Assembly (NCBI RefSeq): GCF_035083965.1
Contig: NC_089724.1
Location: 22,162,474-22,226,473 of the forward strand
Length of the DNA: 64,000 nucleotides
Reading direction: 5' to 3'
Source of the DNA: Branchiostoma lanceolatum
Lineage: Eukaryota; Chordata; Leptocardii; Amphioxiformes; Branchiostomatidae
Shown: positions 38,109 to 48,970 of the stretch, in pieces
Numbering within the stretch: the first letter of the stretch is position 1
Layout of the letters: every line of letters begins with the position of its first letter
Made by a program: the position numbers and the translations under genes
Notes under the pieces: generated by a model
Told to the model about the DNA's origin: nothing
Databases searched by the model: none
What the model saw: the letters and a program-made list of their open reading frames with translations, nothing else

Positions 38109-41100
38109 TCACCCCTCCAGAGGTGACTCTTCGCTGGCAGACAACATGGAGTCTGTGAAGCTGGAGTTCTCCAAGTCAGCGGAGGACTCCTCCAGCTCCG
38201 GGATGGGGCCATCCACCACGCTCAGGGACTTGGGCGTGGCCAGGGGCGTGGTCACGGGCGTGGTACCAGGCGAGGTGAGGTCGTCCTCGGCCAACTTGTA
38301 GGAGTTGTACCTGTGAGTTTCGTCGATAAAAAGTATATGCATCTCGATAACGTTTTATCATTGATCGGACGAAGAAGGTCACTAACAACATGACACCGTT
38401 TGCTGCATGTAAACGAGTTACTATTTTTCCCCAGTCCTCTGGACATAGACTTAGATCAACGGTCAAGTGACCCAATATCAACAAGAGTCTTAGGACCCAA
38501 AATCTCCATGAAACTTTTTTTTTATTAAACCTGTTCCCCCCATTCTATATCGATCAATGGTATGACCCCCGGCCACATGTTGGGGGCTCAGGTTCCACAG
38601 TGACCCACTTTCGCTATCAATAGCTAGTAACAGCTGTTAGTAGTGCTACAATGGCCAAAACTGCAAATATAGATTTCCCCATTACTTAGGCAACTTAAGT
38701 GCAATTTGCATAATTTGCACTTCATTGTATACAACCCTCTCTAAGCTACCTGCCAAGTAAATAACATGAAAATCTGTCGCTCCTTTCTTCAGTTATTCTC
38801 CTTTGAAGATTTTGACAAATACGCCATTACAGTTCCAGTGACACATACCAGGGGGCCCAAAATCGACCTTGACCTTTCTCCTCCCCACACCTACCCACAT
38901 AACAAATATCATTACAATTCATCTACACGTTCTATAGTTATGCTGATTTTACGCATTCGGTGACACATACATACACACACGGTGACCAATTCATACACAC
39001 ACGCGCACACGCACGCAAACACACTAACTTTGCATGATTTGCACTTCAGTGTGTACATCTCTGTCCAACCTACCTGCGTACCAAATTACATGAAAATCTG
39101 TTGTTCCTCTCTTCAGTTATACCCCTTTAGAACATTTTTACAAATAGGCCATTGCAGTTCCAGGGACACAAACCAGGGGGCCCAAAATCGACCTTGACCA
39201 TTCTCCTCCCAGCGCATACCCACATACCAAATATCATTACAATCCATCTACACGTTCTACAGTTATGCTGACTTTAAGCATCCGACGACACCCATGCAAA
39301 CGATTTACCTCCTTACTTATGCAAATTCTGTCTCATTTGCATAGTTTGCACTTAAGTGTGTACAACTTGGTCTAACCTACCTGTGTACCAAAGAACATGA
39401 CGATCTGTCGATCCACTCTTCAGTTCTTCTACATTGAAGATTTTAACAAATACGCCATTGCAGTTCCAGTCACACATGCCAGGGGGCCCAAAATCGACCT
39501 TGACCTTCCTCCTCCTAACACCCACCCACATACCAAAAATCATTACAATCCATGTACAGGTTCTAAAGTTACGGTGACTTTAAGTGTCCGGTGACACATA
39601 CATACACACAAACACCAAACGCAAGCAAAACAGTATCTCCATGAAAAAGCCTTTTTTCATGGAGATAATTAAATAAATTCCAGTTCTAGATGATCCAAGA
39701 AAAACGACTTCCTTATTGAGAGGTGGGACGAAAAGTGATTGTATTTCTCTCCGAAGGACAATAAACAAGCTGCATCGTTTGTATCTCCTATTCCTCTGCA
39801 GGGGACCAAGGTTTGACTTCATATATCGGCTAGTTATCTAACATACCTGATGTACTCCAGTTTGAGTGAGCCGGGGTACAGCATGCCGCTGATGACCCTG
39901 AACGCTCCACAGACGCTGCAGGAGGTGAAGCTGACGGCCCTGGTCAGTCTCTCCGTCCGGCAGGTGTGGTCCAGCATGGTCAGGACAGGGTCAGGGGCGC
40001 GGAACGTGAACAGCTCACGGTGAACCGTCTGTGGGAACAACGCGTGGAGCTGAGAACTATCATAGCTCGGCCCGATCAGCTAGCGTTACGCCACCATCGT
40101 AAGCCTGGTTATATGAAATTGTATATAACAATAACCGTATGTTTGTTATCAAACAATTTAAACAATTGTATATAAACAACTTAGTGCGCTTTTTTCATTG
40201 TAGCTATCGCAGGAATGCCCAAATATAGCATGCGGGTACAGGAAGCAGTAATAATACATCGTGGCAATACACCATATGACAGTAGATAACAACTATAACG
40301 TTACCTCCTCGTCTCCACCATGATAGTTCTCTGGATGGATGAGCGACTTGACGATCTGCTCGACTTTGACATAAAACCTGCTGTCAAACTCATGCCTGTA
40401 GAGTAACAACAGCAACAACATGCAACGTTAACATAAGTTGTCGTCTTTTTTTGCATTGCCCAAAGAGTATTTTCTTATCATATCAGTCTAATAAGAAGCT
40501 GTTTACCCTTGTAAAACAGTTTTGCAGAGGGCGTCAACGGGCGGCTCAGTGGGGCTAACCAAAGCTGAACATGACTGGATATCAGAATAAAGTAGAGTGG
40601 ATTTATTCCTCAAGCTTACCGACATCTTTCGCACCTCAGTAAGGCATCTGTAGCCGCATAGTTAAGACTGGATATCAGACTTACTGATAAACTCATTCTG
40701 TGTACACTTCAGACGAGCGTAATAAACAAACTTGGACGAGAATTAAAGAATGGACCCACCTGCAGTCCCTAAAAGGGCAGTGTGTCAGCTGTTTGGCGCT
40801 GACGAAGTGGTGTGCGAGGATGGCGCCCTCCCGCAGACCGCGCAGGTCCAGGGGGCGGGTCTGGTACGGGTACTGCCGGGCGATGTCCGTCCCGAACCGG
40901 TTCAGCGTGTACGACACACGGACATAGATGGGCACCCTGTCGTCACGGACCGTGAACCTGAGGTGTAACCATGACAACAGGAGAACTATTACTGCAGATC
41001 ACGGTCATCACGGACATAGGTGAGAGCCCCATCATCTTTGACTGCTAAATATGGACTCTGGTTAGACGAAAATGAGGGAAATCACCCATGCACTCGGGTT

Positions 41101-42829
41101 TTCGAGGTGCGAATTATAAGGGGTCTTTGTTTTCTTGAAGTCAAATCCATGTGTTTAACGATAACCATGACACACAAAGAGGGGCGAAGACGTATGGCGT
41201 CATGAGACAAAATGATTCCAACCTAAACCGGGCTCAGTTTTGTATCCCATCTAAGCATGTTTCTCACAAATGTCGTACTTGTTCCTTTAATGCAGGGAGG
41301 TTAGTTAACGCCAGAGAACAAGGTCAAAGGATTACCGCCGCACATACCTGTATCTCCTTAGCGCCTGCGTAAACTGTTCCCTGACCACGTTGTTGGCGGA
41401 GTCGTCCGTGCAGAGGAACCGGAAGTGGTCCACGCAGTCCGCACACGGCTTCCGGGCGGAGTGGATCTCCAGCACCAAGGCGTACACCGTTACCTGCAGA
41501 CGGGATCAACAATGGATGAATCAAGACATTTATTGTCCTTTTTGACGAACTGGGCTAAGTACAGGTGACAACATGTCCAAAGACATGCTTACGACATGGA
41601 TATGGTATCAAAGAGTATCATAGTCTAGCATGTATGTTCGGCTTTTTCTCATTTCTTGGTAATTGTGAAAATGCATGAGTTTCACTATATATTCGGTGTA
41701 TCAAAACTCATTTGAGGATCGGAATATAACAATAGACGCCTCTTTGGGGTCCGGACAGTGTATACATAGTAAAAACAATAAATCAATAAATCCATTATCT
41801 GTACGACAAGTAAACTATAAGCAATGGATAGAGAGATACCGATGGGTTCCTCTGCTGGCCCAGGTTGGTCCGGAGTAACTCGGCGGGAAGGTCCGGGTTG
41901 TGTTTCAGCGTCTCGATCAGCCATTGTTCCGGATGAAGCAGCTCCTGACTGCACGCCTCCAGCGAGAACGTGTTCACCTCTGCCGCCGTCTTCTTCAGCT
42001 TGTTGATCACAGAACTCCCGCGGACGTTCGGTAAGTCGGAGATGAAGGAAGAAAGGAGCAACTTGTTCGCGTAAAAAGAATTCCCCTCGGGAAAGGCACC
42101 CTGCTGGTCGCGGTCGCTCAGCGCGGCGGGGGAGAAAGTTCTCAGTCTTGGTCTCAGCGCTTCGTCTTTAGAAACAAAGAAGAACTCGGAAGGCTTCTCA
42201 CTGGTGAAAGTGGAGCTTGAAAATGCAACCTCTCTGCAGTCTAGCGGAAGGCTTGTTGTCGGCTGGCAGACGAGACTTGGCTCTGTTCTCTCGCGTTTCT
42301 CGCACAGAACCACAGGCACCTCTTGGTCGTCTTCGTCCCGACGGTAGACCTTGGGAACGCTCTCTAGCGGTATGTATTGGTAATGCGTGCGGGACACCAC
42401 AGGAGCGCAGACGTAATGCAGTCCGACTTCAGGCGTTCTGGCAACGATACCCAGCGCAGCTGTACAAAGATTACCGACTTGGACGTCTTTATGAGCTCGG
42501 AACCAAACGTCCTGCAAATATTCATGAATGTGTGTCACCTCTGACGACGTAGTCGTGTCCACGCAATCCGGGTCACCTTCTTCTGCAGTTTCACTCTCAT
42601 CCGCATGGTGGGGTTCAATATTGTATATCACCTGCTGTTCTTTATTTTGGAGAGTCTCTCTCATTTCGTCATCGAAGAAGGTGAAGTGGTTCAGGCCGAT
42701 CGACTCCTCCCCGTCCACGAACGACAGACAGTCGAGATCTCCCGCGTAGACCAGCTTGTCTCCCTTCGGCGTGGAGGAAAAGCGGGGCTGCAGGGTCTGT
42801 AGGTGGGGGAGGGACTGGGACCGCTGCAT
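38109..42829 (-). CDS. 602-residue protein with HPE...PCxxC zinc motif; deaminase-superfamily candidate
   Basis: Six coding exons: 41840-42829, 41348-41493, 40760-40957, 40305-40395, 39847-40028 and 38109-38310. All have GT/AG ends, phases fit, and the total is 1,809 nt. I do not recognise a named family. Residues 1-290 hold a polar N-terminus (MQRSQSLPH) and a mixed strand/helix region. H299-P-E301 opens a predicted helix. A hydrophobic strand TVYALVLEI comes at 332-340, then P346-C347-A-D-C350 starting another helix, then strand VPIYVRVSYTL. HxE plus PCxxC separated by helix and strand is the zinc and proton-shuttle layout of cytidine deaminases. A second H465-P-E467 ... C512-S-V-C515 follows. 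The C-terminus (about 537-602) is Thr/Pro and acidic, likely disordered. An acceptor at 42844-42846 implies an upstream exon, perhaps non-coding. A structural zinc protein is the main alternative. The gene model is firm; the function is a hypothesis. Confidence 0.8.
38640..39670. repeat. interspersed repeat, three internal copies, hairpin end
   Basis: About 310-bp units each run from TTTGCA(TAA/CTT)... through TGAAAATCTGT, TTCAGTTATTCTCC, CCAGGGGGCCCAAAATCGAC and CATTACAAT. The CCAGGGGGCCC motif starts near 38849, 39173 and 39479. The block ends in a perfect 15-base hairpin at 39634-39667 (TATCTCCATGAAAAA and its complement around GCCT). It belongs to the same family as 9690-10640. It lies in the last intron of the deaminase-like gene. 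Confidence 0.88.
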
Positions 42830-44495
42830 CTTCACGGATTCTTCTGTGAAAATTAGAAACACACTGTTCTAAAAAAGAAATACGGATAGATGATCACACG
42901 GGAAAACGTGCGGTCTGACACATTTATGTTGTTATTACATGATCAAAGCTCATTTTAGAGCGGAGCGGAGACGATTAGCACTTTCCATTTCCTGTGGACC
43001 ATCCATCTGGATAAACTAAATGTGACCCTAATCGCTTTTCTCTCCACTGCTGATGAAATTCCCAATTACTTTCAAACTCTGCGGAAAACAATCAGTAGAT
43101 TGGTAAGCTAACTCGGCTCTTTATACCTATTTACAGAGCTGGTGCACGACTGTACCCAGCGTTGCTACTTTACACATATGATGAAGCTTTCTTGACGTCA
43201 CAAAAAGTACAGCACTTTCGTGCGGTCAACTACAAACTACACAACAGACATACAAATCTTAAAATTCTACTAGCTAAGCAATGTAAGCTAGTATGGGGAT
43301 ATCCGTAATATACTGTTACAACCAGTAGTGCTAATCGCGGTTTTCAGTATATTTCTTAATAACAAAGCAATATTCTATGTATTGACCTATTTTTTTGCAT
43401 TGTGAGAGTTGTCACATGTCTCGAGCGGCTTGAAATCTCTTTAACTTCAGCAAGGAAATGTTGATAACTTATTACGCAAGAGATCATATCTCGACCATTC
43501 CGTGACAAAGTGGAATTCATTTTCAATTTGTTTTGAACAAAATGGACAAACCCGTGAGTCAGGGGCTATCTTGTGATATATGCATGTTTCTGTATCTGAT
43601 TTATGACAGCTGATTCACATGTAATGTACATTATAAACCTGTTTAAAACGTTATAGTGTGATATTTCAGTTTCTATTTTAGACTCAGGTTTGATTTTACA
43701 GAATTTCTCCCTGTAACACACTATCCCTGTGACATAGCGACGTAACGCAGCCTTCGGTAAATAATGACGTCATCTAACACAACACGTGAACTCGACCGCA
43801 AGCCGCCATTGACGTCCCTCCATTAGGCCCCAAATTACGAACCTTCTCCGATGCACAGTAGTTATACCCTTCTTTGGCTATCTATAGATTGGGTAACTAC
43901 TCTTACAAAGCTGCTGGTTGCCAATGGGGATGATATACCTGACAGGTAAAACGTGCAGTGAATCACGATTTTACCATCATCGTCTGGGCACCTGTTGAAC
44001 ACACTGCGTTAAGCACACTAAGGCATGGGTCAATAATGGTGTTCTTATTCAATATTAACATGAGAGAATACGCTACAGTAGAAAGCTTTGAAAACCTCCG
44101 GTTCCTACAACACTCCAATTTGTAGCAATTATACGTATAAGATACATCTCATGACCCCCTTCCTATACCCGATATCGCGAACGCCGGTGAGCAAGCTTTA
44201 ATTTTTGGTTACGACAGAAAGATAATACTTCCGTCAATCTACAGGTATACCATCTCTAAAACAGGCAGCAGCTTACTATTTTTCAAAAGCTGTCATACCA
44301 ACCTGAATATCCTGTGTGTGGCTGCCGTGCTGAGGTACCGTTAATGTGAGTAAATGTTTAACGTTCCGTCTGGCCGAGCCGATCAATAATGGGAACTAAC
44401 CTATTGTACGGGAGCACCTTTGATATTAGTCCAACACGGGCGGTGCGTGCACGGTCAAAGTTCACGGACTACGTTACGGCTCGCATCGTGAGTAA

Positions 44496-44673
44496 GCTCC
44501 AAGCAGATGTGTGGGTTGGGCTTGTTTTTGTCTGACTCATTTTGGACGTCTTTTAGAGTTAGTTACATATAGTGTGTTTTTTTTTCGATCTAAACCACGC
44601 ACCACTTGAACAGTAAACAAAATTAGGAAAAAAAGACGATATGAAAAAGTCTAAACCCTACATCTGCTTGAAG
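44496..44673. mobile_element. fold-back MITE
   Basis: Inverted ends GCTCCAAGCAGATGT (44496-44510) and ACATCTGCTTGAAG (44660-44673). The end sequence matches the TAATCTCCAAGCAG end of the element at 22.6 kb. Confidence 0.55.
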
Positions 44674-44740
44674 ATGAATTGTTCCTTTATACTGCTGTAT
44701 AGCATTGTCTTCCATTCCACAGTTACCCCATGCAGCTCAA

Positions 44741-44860
44741 TATCCAAGCAGATGTAAGCATACAGTACAGGAGCAATACTAAAAAGGCGTACTAGATATG
44801 TTGTAAAACAGGCGTGAAACACTGAAAGTAAGCCGGATCCTTACATCTACTTGGAGATTA
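44741..44860. mobile_element. second fold-back MITE of the same family
   Basis: Inverted ends TATCCAAGCAGATGTAAG (44741-44758) and CTTACATCTACTTGGAGATTA (about 44840-44860, differing at a few positions). It lies only 70 bases from the previous copy. Confidence 0.55.
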
Positions 44861-47217
44861 CCCCAAACCCACCCCGCGCAGTGATATCCGAGTGGACCAG
44901 TACAGGTTTTATACCACACTGTCCAATCATCTGGAACATCCCAAGCATACGTGTCACAACTTCACAAAGTAGCAGTCAGAGCCAGAGAACAGTTTGAAAA
45001 AAATGCTTATTACAGTTTATTTACAAATTAACCATGAGGCGAATGACTGGGTGTTCTGGGTTTGAGATCTTATGGCACCGAGATTTATTTTCGATTATTT
45101 TCTTAAAATCAAGGGGGGAGGGGAGAAATCCTGGACACCAACAAATATTGGGCATAAACAGATTTACTAAGAGTTTAAGAAATCTTTTGACAATACAGAG
45201 CTTTGTTAGAGAGAAAAGTTAACTCAGGACGTGGCACTCGAAGAAGAACTACAAGAAAACATCATACCTTAGTGATGACATATAAGATTTCATTTTCCAA
45301 ATGTACAACTACAGTAAAATATAAGTGTATAATATCATGATGTCATATAAAACGAAAAATGTAACTGTCATGATAAGACTAGACACCAATGTACCATAGC
45401 CATTAGTATCATACCACTGGACCTGTTTGACCGGTTCTATATGTACCAAGGATATACTATGTAATGTTATTGGTTCTACACAACACAAAACAAAGCTTTT
45501 AAAGCTGACCTCCTTTCGAGTCAATTATGCTAGTTACGCTTAGAGGACCTTTCAATGATACTTAGTTACAAAGAGGGAAAAGAATACAGAAAAGTCTATT
45601 TCTAATGCAACATTCGCTTCCTGCTATCTGAGACAAGTTTGGAGCGCCGTTTTGCGGAATTGCAAGCAAACTGCATCATGGCGACGACAATTCTGGAGTG
45701 TTTTGTATAAATTTCGCCAGACGGCGCTTTTAATACGTTACTAAAAAAACATCCCCAATTCAACATACTAGCAGTGTGTCTATCCAGATGGATCATATTC
45801 AGCACGTGTGAAAACAATTGGTCACTGTTATTTGCCACTGGGACATACACTACGGTTCGGCCGCACACATTTGCTGTATAATCCGCAAACTCGAATTCAG
45901 ACAGAGAGTACACAAAGGACATGATTGGCCTAAGATAACAAGAAGTAAATTCATAAAAGCGAAGTAAAGACAGAAACCGGAACCTGACAGATCTATATCC
46001 CAACTGTTGTGGAAGGTTGTTTTTTTTCCTGGAGAAATATAACGTCACATCAATTGCAATTTCCGCGTGGATATCATCCATGACATCATGTTTGTTCGGC
46101 GTTACTTGCAGATGTGAATACCCTCTATGTGTTATAACCTAAACACGAATAGCATTTAGATCTTATATGTACTTGCAAAACTATAAAAAGACTATTAAAT
46201 CTAGAATAATTTCAGGATTACGTTGCCTTAGCGCATACACCACCAATGTAATCTCAAACTATCGTGAAAGTTATAACAAACAGGTATTCTGAAATTACAC
46301 AGTAGCTCATTGAAGTAATTTAGAATGAGTGATGTCAAACTAGCTATAGCGAGCCGGTGATGAACGAGGGTTGGGGCTTTTATTTTAGTCAGGAGAAGTA
46401 CAAACAGCTGTCTGGCGCCACGACCCGTAGTCGCTCCGCGGGAGGGATAGAAAGTTGCCGGGTAAGCGATCTGAATCGCGTAACCGCCACATGGCGTAAC
46501 CCATCAGTTCTGTACTTGGAGGCGGAAAGTACAAGATGCGTGAGGAACTGATTGGTCTTGAGCCATCACATATCTGAGTGTACCTTTGCTGTTTCTAAGG
46601 GGTGTCATGTGGGTTGTTAGAAGTGACCTAGGTGTGATTTATGCATGGGAAGATGTTTTGTAACAGGCCAATGTAGCCTCATCTATTTCACCAGTTCCGC
46701 CTGTACTATCACATATCATCTCTTACCTATCCGATAAGAACGACAGTATTTTGATTCATAAATGAAATAGAGTTTTAAAAAAGGCCCATAAATACCGGGG
46801 CCAGTTCTACCTTTGCCAGTCATAGCCTGCGAAGTTTAGTTCAAATGTCTCTCGATCGCTACTGAGACTTTCACAACAAAGTGGAGTTACATATAACGTT
46901 ACTAGTAGGTGGTACAACATACCATAGTACAATTTTACAATCTCCTTTTTCACAGATATGGATCAAATAGTTAGAGTTAACCTCGGGTTGTTATCTTACC
47001 AATCCAAAAATGATAAATACCAGTAATTGAAAAGTGCGAGATTAATTCAGACACGCATCCCGGGCGTTTTAATAGGCGGTTGTCGCCTGAAACATCGGAG
47101 GGATCACATCAGCCCGCCCCCCGCTCCGCACACCGTACATCACGGCAGACAGTTCGGGGCGAATCAAAGTCCTCCGCGCCGATAACTGGGCTTGATGAAG
47201 ATCTCTTCTCATGGAGG

Positions 47218-47640
47218 TTTGTACGGCCAGACACACGGACTCCGGGCCGGTAATAACGTATTTTATCACGGCACGGGAGAGCTCATGCTGTGGTCGGGGA
47301 CAGCGGCATGTGGATAAATGTAGAACATTGTTGTTTGTTTGTTTGTTTGTTTGTTTGTTTGTTTGTTTGTACTTATGTAGTGTTGTACGGCCAGACACAC
47401 GGACTCCGAGTTGATAGTAACGTATTTCATCACGGCACAGGAGGCTGTGGCTGTGGTCGGGGACAGCATCATGTGGATAACTGTAGAACATTGTTTTTAT
47501 TTGTTTGTTTGTTTGTTAATATTTATGTAAAAGTAGAGTTACACAGCCAGGCACCCGGACTCCGGGATGGTAATGACGTATTTTATCGCGACATTGGAAT
47601 GCTCAGTCCGTGACCGGGGCCGACATCGTCCAAGATGACA
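47218..47640. repeat. tandem triplication of about 165 bp with GTTT microsatellite
   Basis: Copies start at about 47219, 47385 and 47545. Each has GGCCAGACACACGGACTCCG or a close variant, then TAACGTATTTTATCACGGCA and GGTCGGGGACAGC. Copies 1 and 2 are followed by GTTT runs (47333-47369 and 47497-47516). The repeated peptides seen in open frames here come from this duplication. Confidence 0.85.
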
Positions 47641-48295
47641 TATTAATAGAACGGAAAGAAATAATTGTTTAGCTTCAAAATATATACCTAACGAGCCGAC
47701 CAATTCCCGCCTTATCGTGCGCGGTCACACCGACTGAGCATTGGTGCGTCTGCCGATATCATAGTGTCGAAAATCGTTTTCTATTCCTCCCAGCCACGAC
47801 CAGAGTCTAAAGTAACGATTGCCAGCATTGTTTAGGCGACTGAGTGTTATTGTATTGTGATATCGGCTTCATTAGATATAATCCGCCTTCCGTTCCTGTG
47901 TCAGACAGCCTGTCGCCAGTCACGCCGAGACAGATGCCCCAAGTTACGTGTCTCCGGCTCCACCAGATCGTAAAGTAACAGTTACGATAGGTAAAGCCTA
48001 ACCTTCCTTTAAATTCCATTATACCTTAATCTGTTCAAACCTTTTTTTAGTGAAAACCCTTGCAACTCTGTTATAACTTTGCGTTTGAGTAGAGGAATCA
48101 ATCTAAAGTTGATAATGAATACAACAAGCAAGGAATATACCAAAGGAAGATCATAGTTTACTGAATATCAATCATTGATGAATGATTATCACATCACTTA
48201 GGGATTTTTTTTCACTTCACTTCCCACTTTGCCAAAGCCTGTTCCATTCTGGATTCTTGAATGTATATAAGTATTACATATTGCTGATAGCATTA

Positions 48296-48510
48296 TACAC
48301 ACACACACACACACACACGCACACACACAAACACACAAACACGCACACACACACACACACGCACGCACACACATGCACACTACCACTGCTGTACATGGAC
48401 CCCTCTCACATGTCAGTCACACATACACACGCACGCACACAAGCGCACACACACACACGCGCACGCACACACACACACGCACACACACACACACACACAA
48501 TCTACCACTG
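48296..48510. repeat. CA microsatellite with local duplication
   Basis: Two CA-rich tracts (48296-48378 and 48419-48500), each followed by a copy of CTACCACTGCTGTACATGGA. The surrounding unit was duplicated with the tract. The His/Thr-rich frames over it are artefacts. Confidence 0.95.
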
Positions 48511-48699
48511 CTGTACATGGACCCTCTCACATGTCAGTCTACGCTGAAACCAACGTAGCACCCTCGTGTCCCCCCAGTTGCACATGTTATCTCCGTGCCC
48601 CAATATTTACGGTCCGCCTAAGGATACAGCCCCCCTCCCTCCCAGGTTCTCTCCGCAGTTCTGGAATTGCCGATAGCCTTCAAAGTTGACACCACACCC

Positions 48700-48970
48700 T
48701 TCCTCATTACAATCCTGTTAAGAATTAGACTTGCCTGCCCCCCTCCCTCAGACCGCCTGCTAGGTTCTCTCCACGGTGCTGAAATGCTGGTACCGCTGCT
48801 GCCGCGTTCCGCCCCGGGGCTCCGCCCACCGACTTCATGCCTTAATTTCCTGCCATTAATTCACGTTAACCTGAGAAACGCAGAAATAATTGGGACAACG
48901 TGTCTCCAATCTGTAATCCCCGGTCACTCCGGGCAGTGAAGCGGTGCTAATTGTACCGCCAACTCCGCCA
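48700..48970. promoter_or_regulatory. GC-rich island with homeodomain-type sites
   Basis: Noncoding in all frames and richer in GC than its surroundings. It contains CCATTAATTCA, AATAATTGGG, TGTAATCCCC (Otx/Pitx type) and GTGCTAATTG within 120 bases. Clustered sites of this sort are typical of developmental enhancers; conservation was not tested. Confidence 0.25.

Larger units (their letters stand above)
42844..47200. other. no gene seen; contains small MITEs
   Basis: A 5' exon of the deaminase-like gene should lie upstream of its acceptor at 42844, but I cannot place it. The 159-codon minus frame 45602-46081 has no recognisable domain and is of chance length. Two fold-back elements at 44.5-44.9 kb are listed separately. 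Confidence 0.4.

Noticed and set aside
42217-42552. Plus-strand frame antisense to exon 1 of the deaminase-like gene
   Set aside because: Shadow of the real minus-strand exon, which has matching splice sites and phase.
45602-46081. 159-codon minus-strand open frame
   Set aside because: No recognisable domain, unremarkable composition, and a length expected by chance a few times in 64 kb of six-frame translation.
47069-47491. 140-codon minus-strand frame with repeated peptides
   Set aside because: The repetition comes from the DNA triplication and GTTT runs. Several other frames over the same bases are also open.
48182-48547. His/Thr-rich frame
   Set aside because: Translation of a CA microsatellite.
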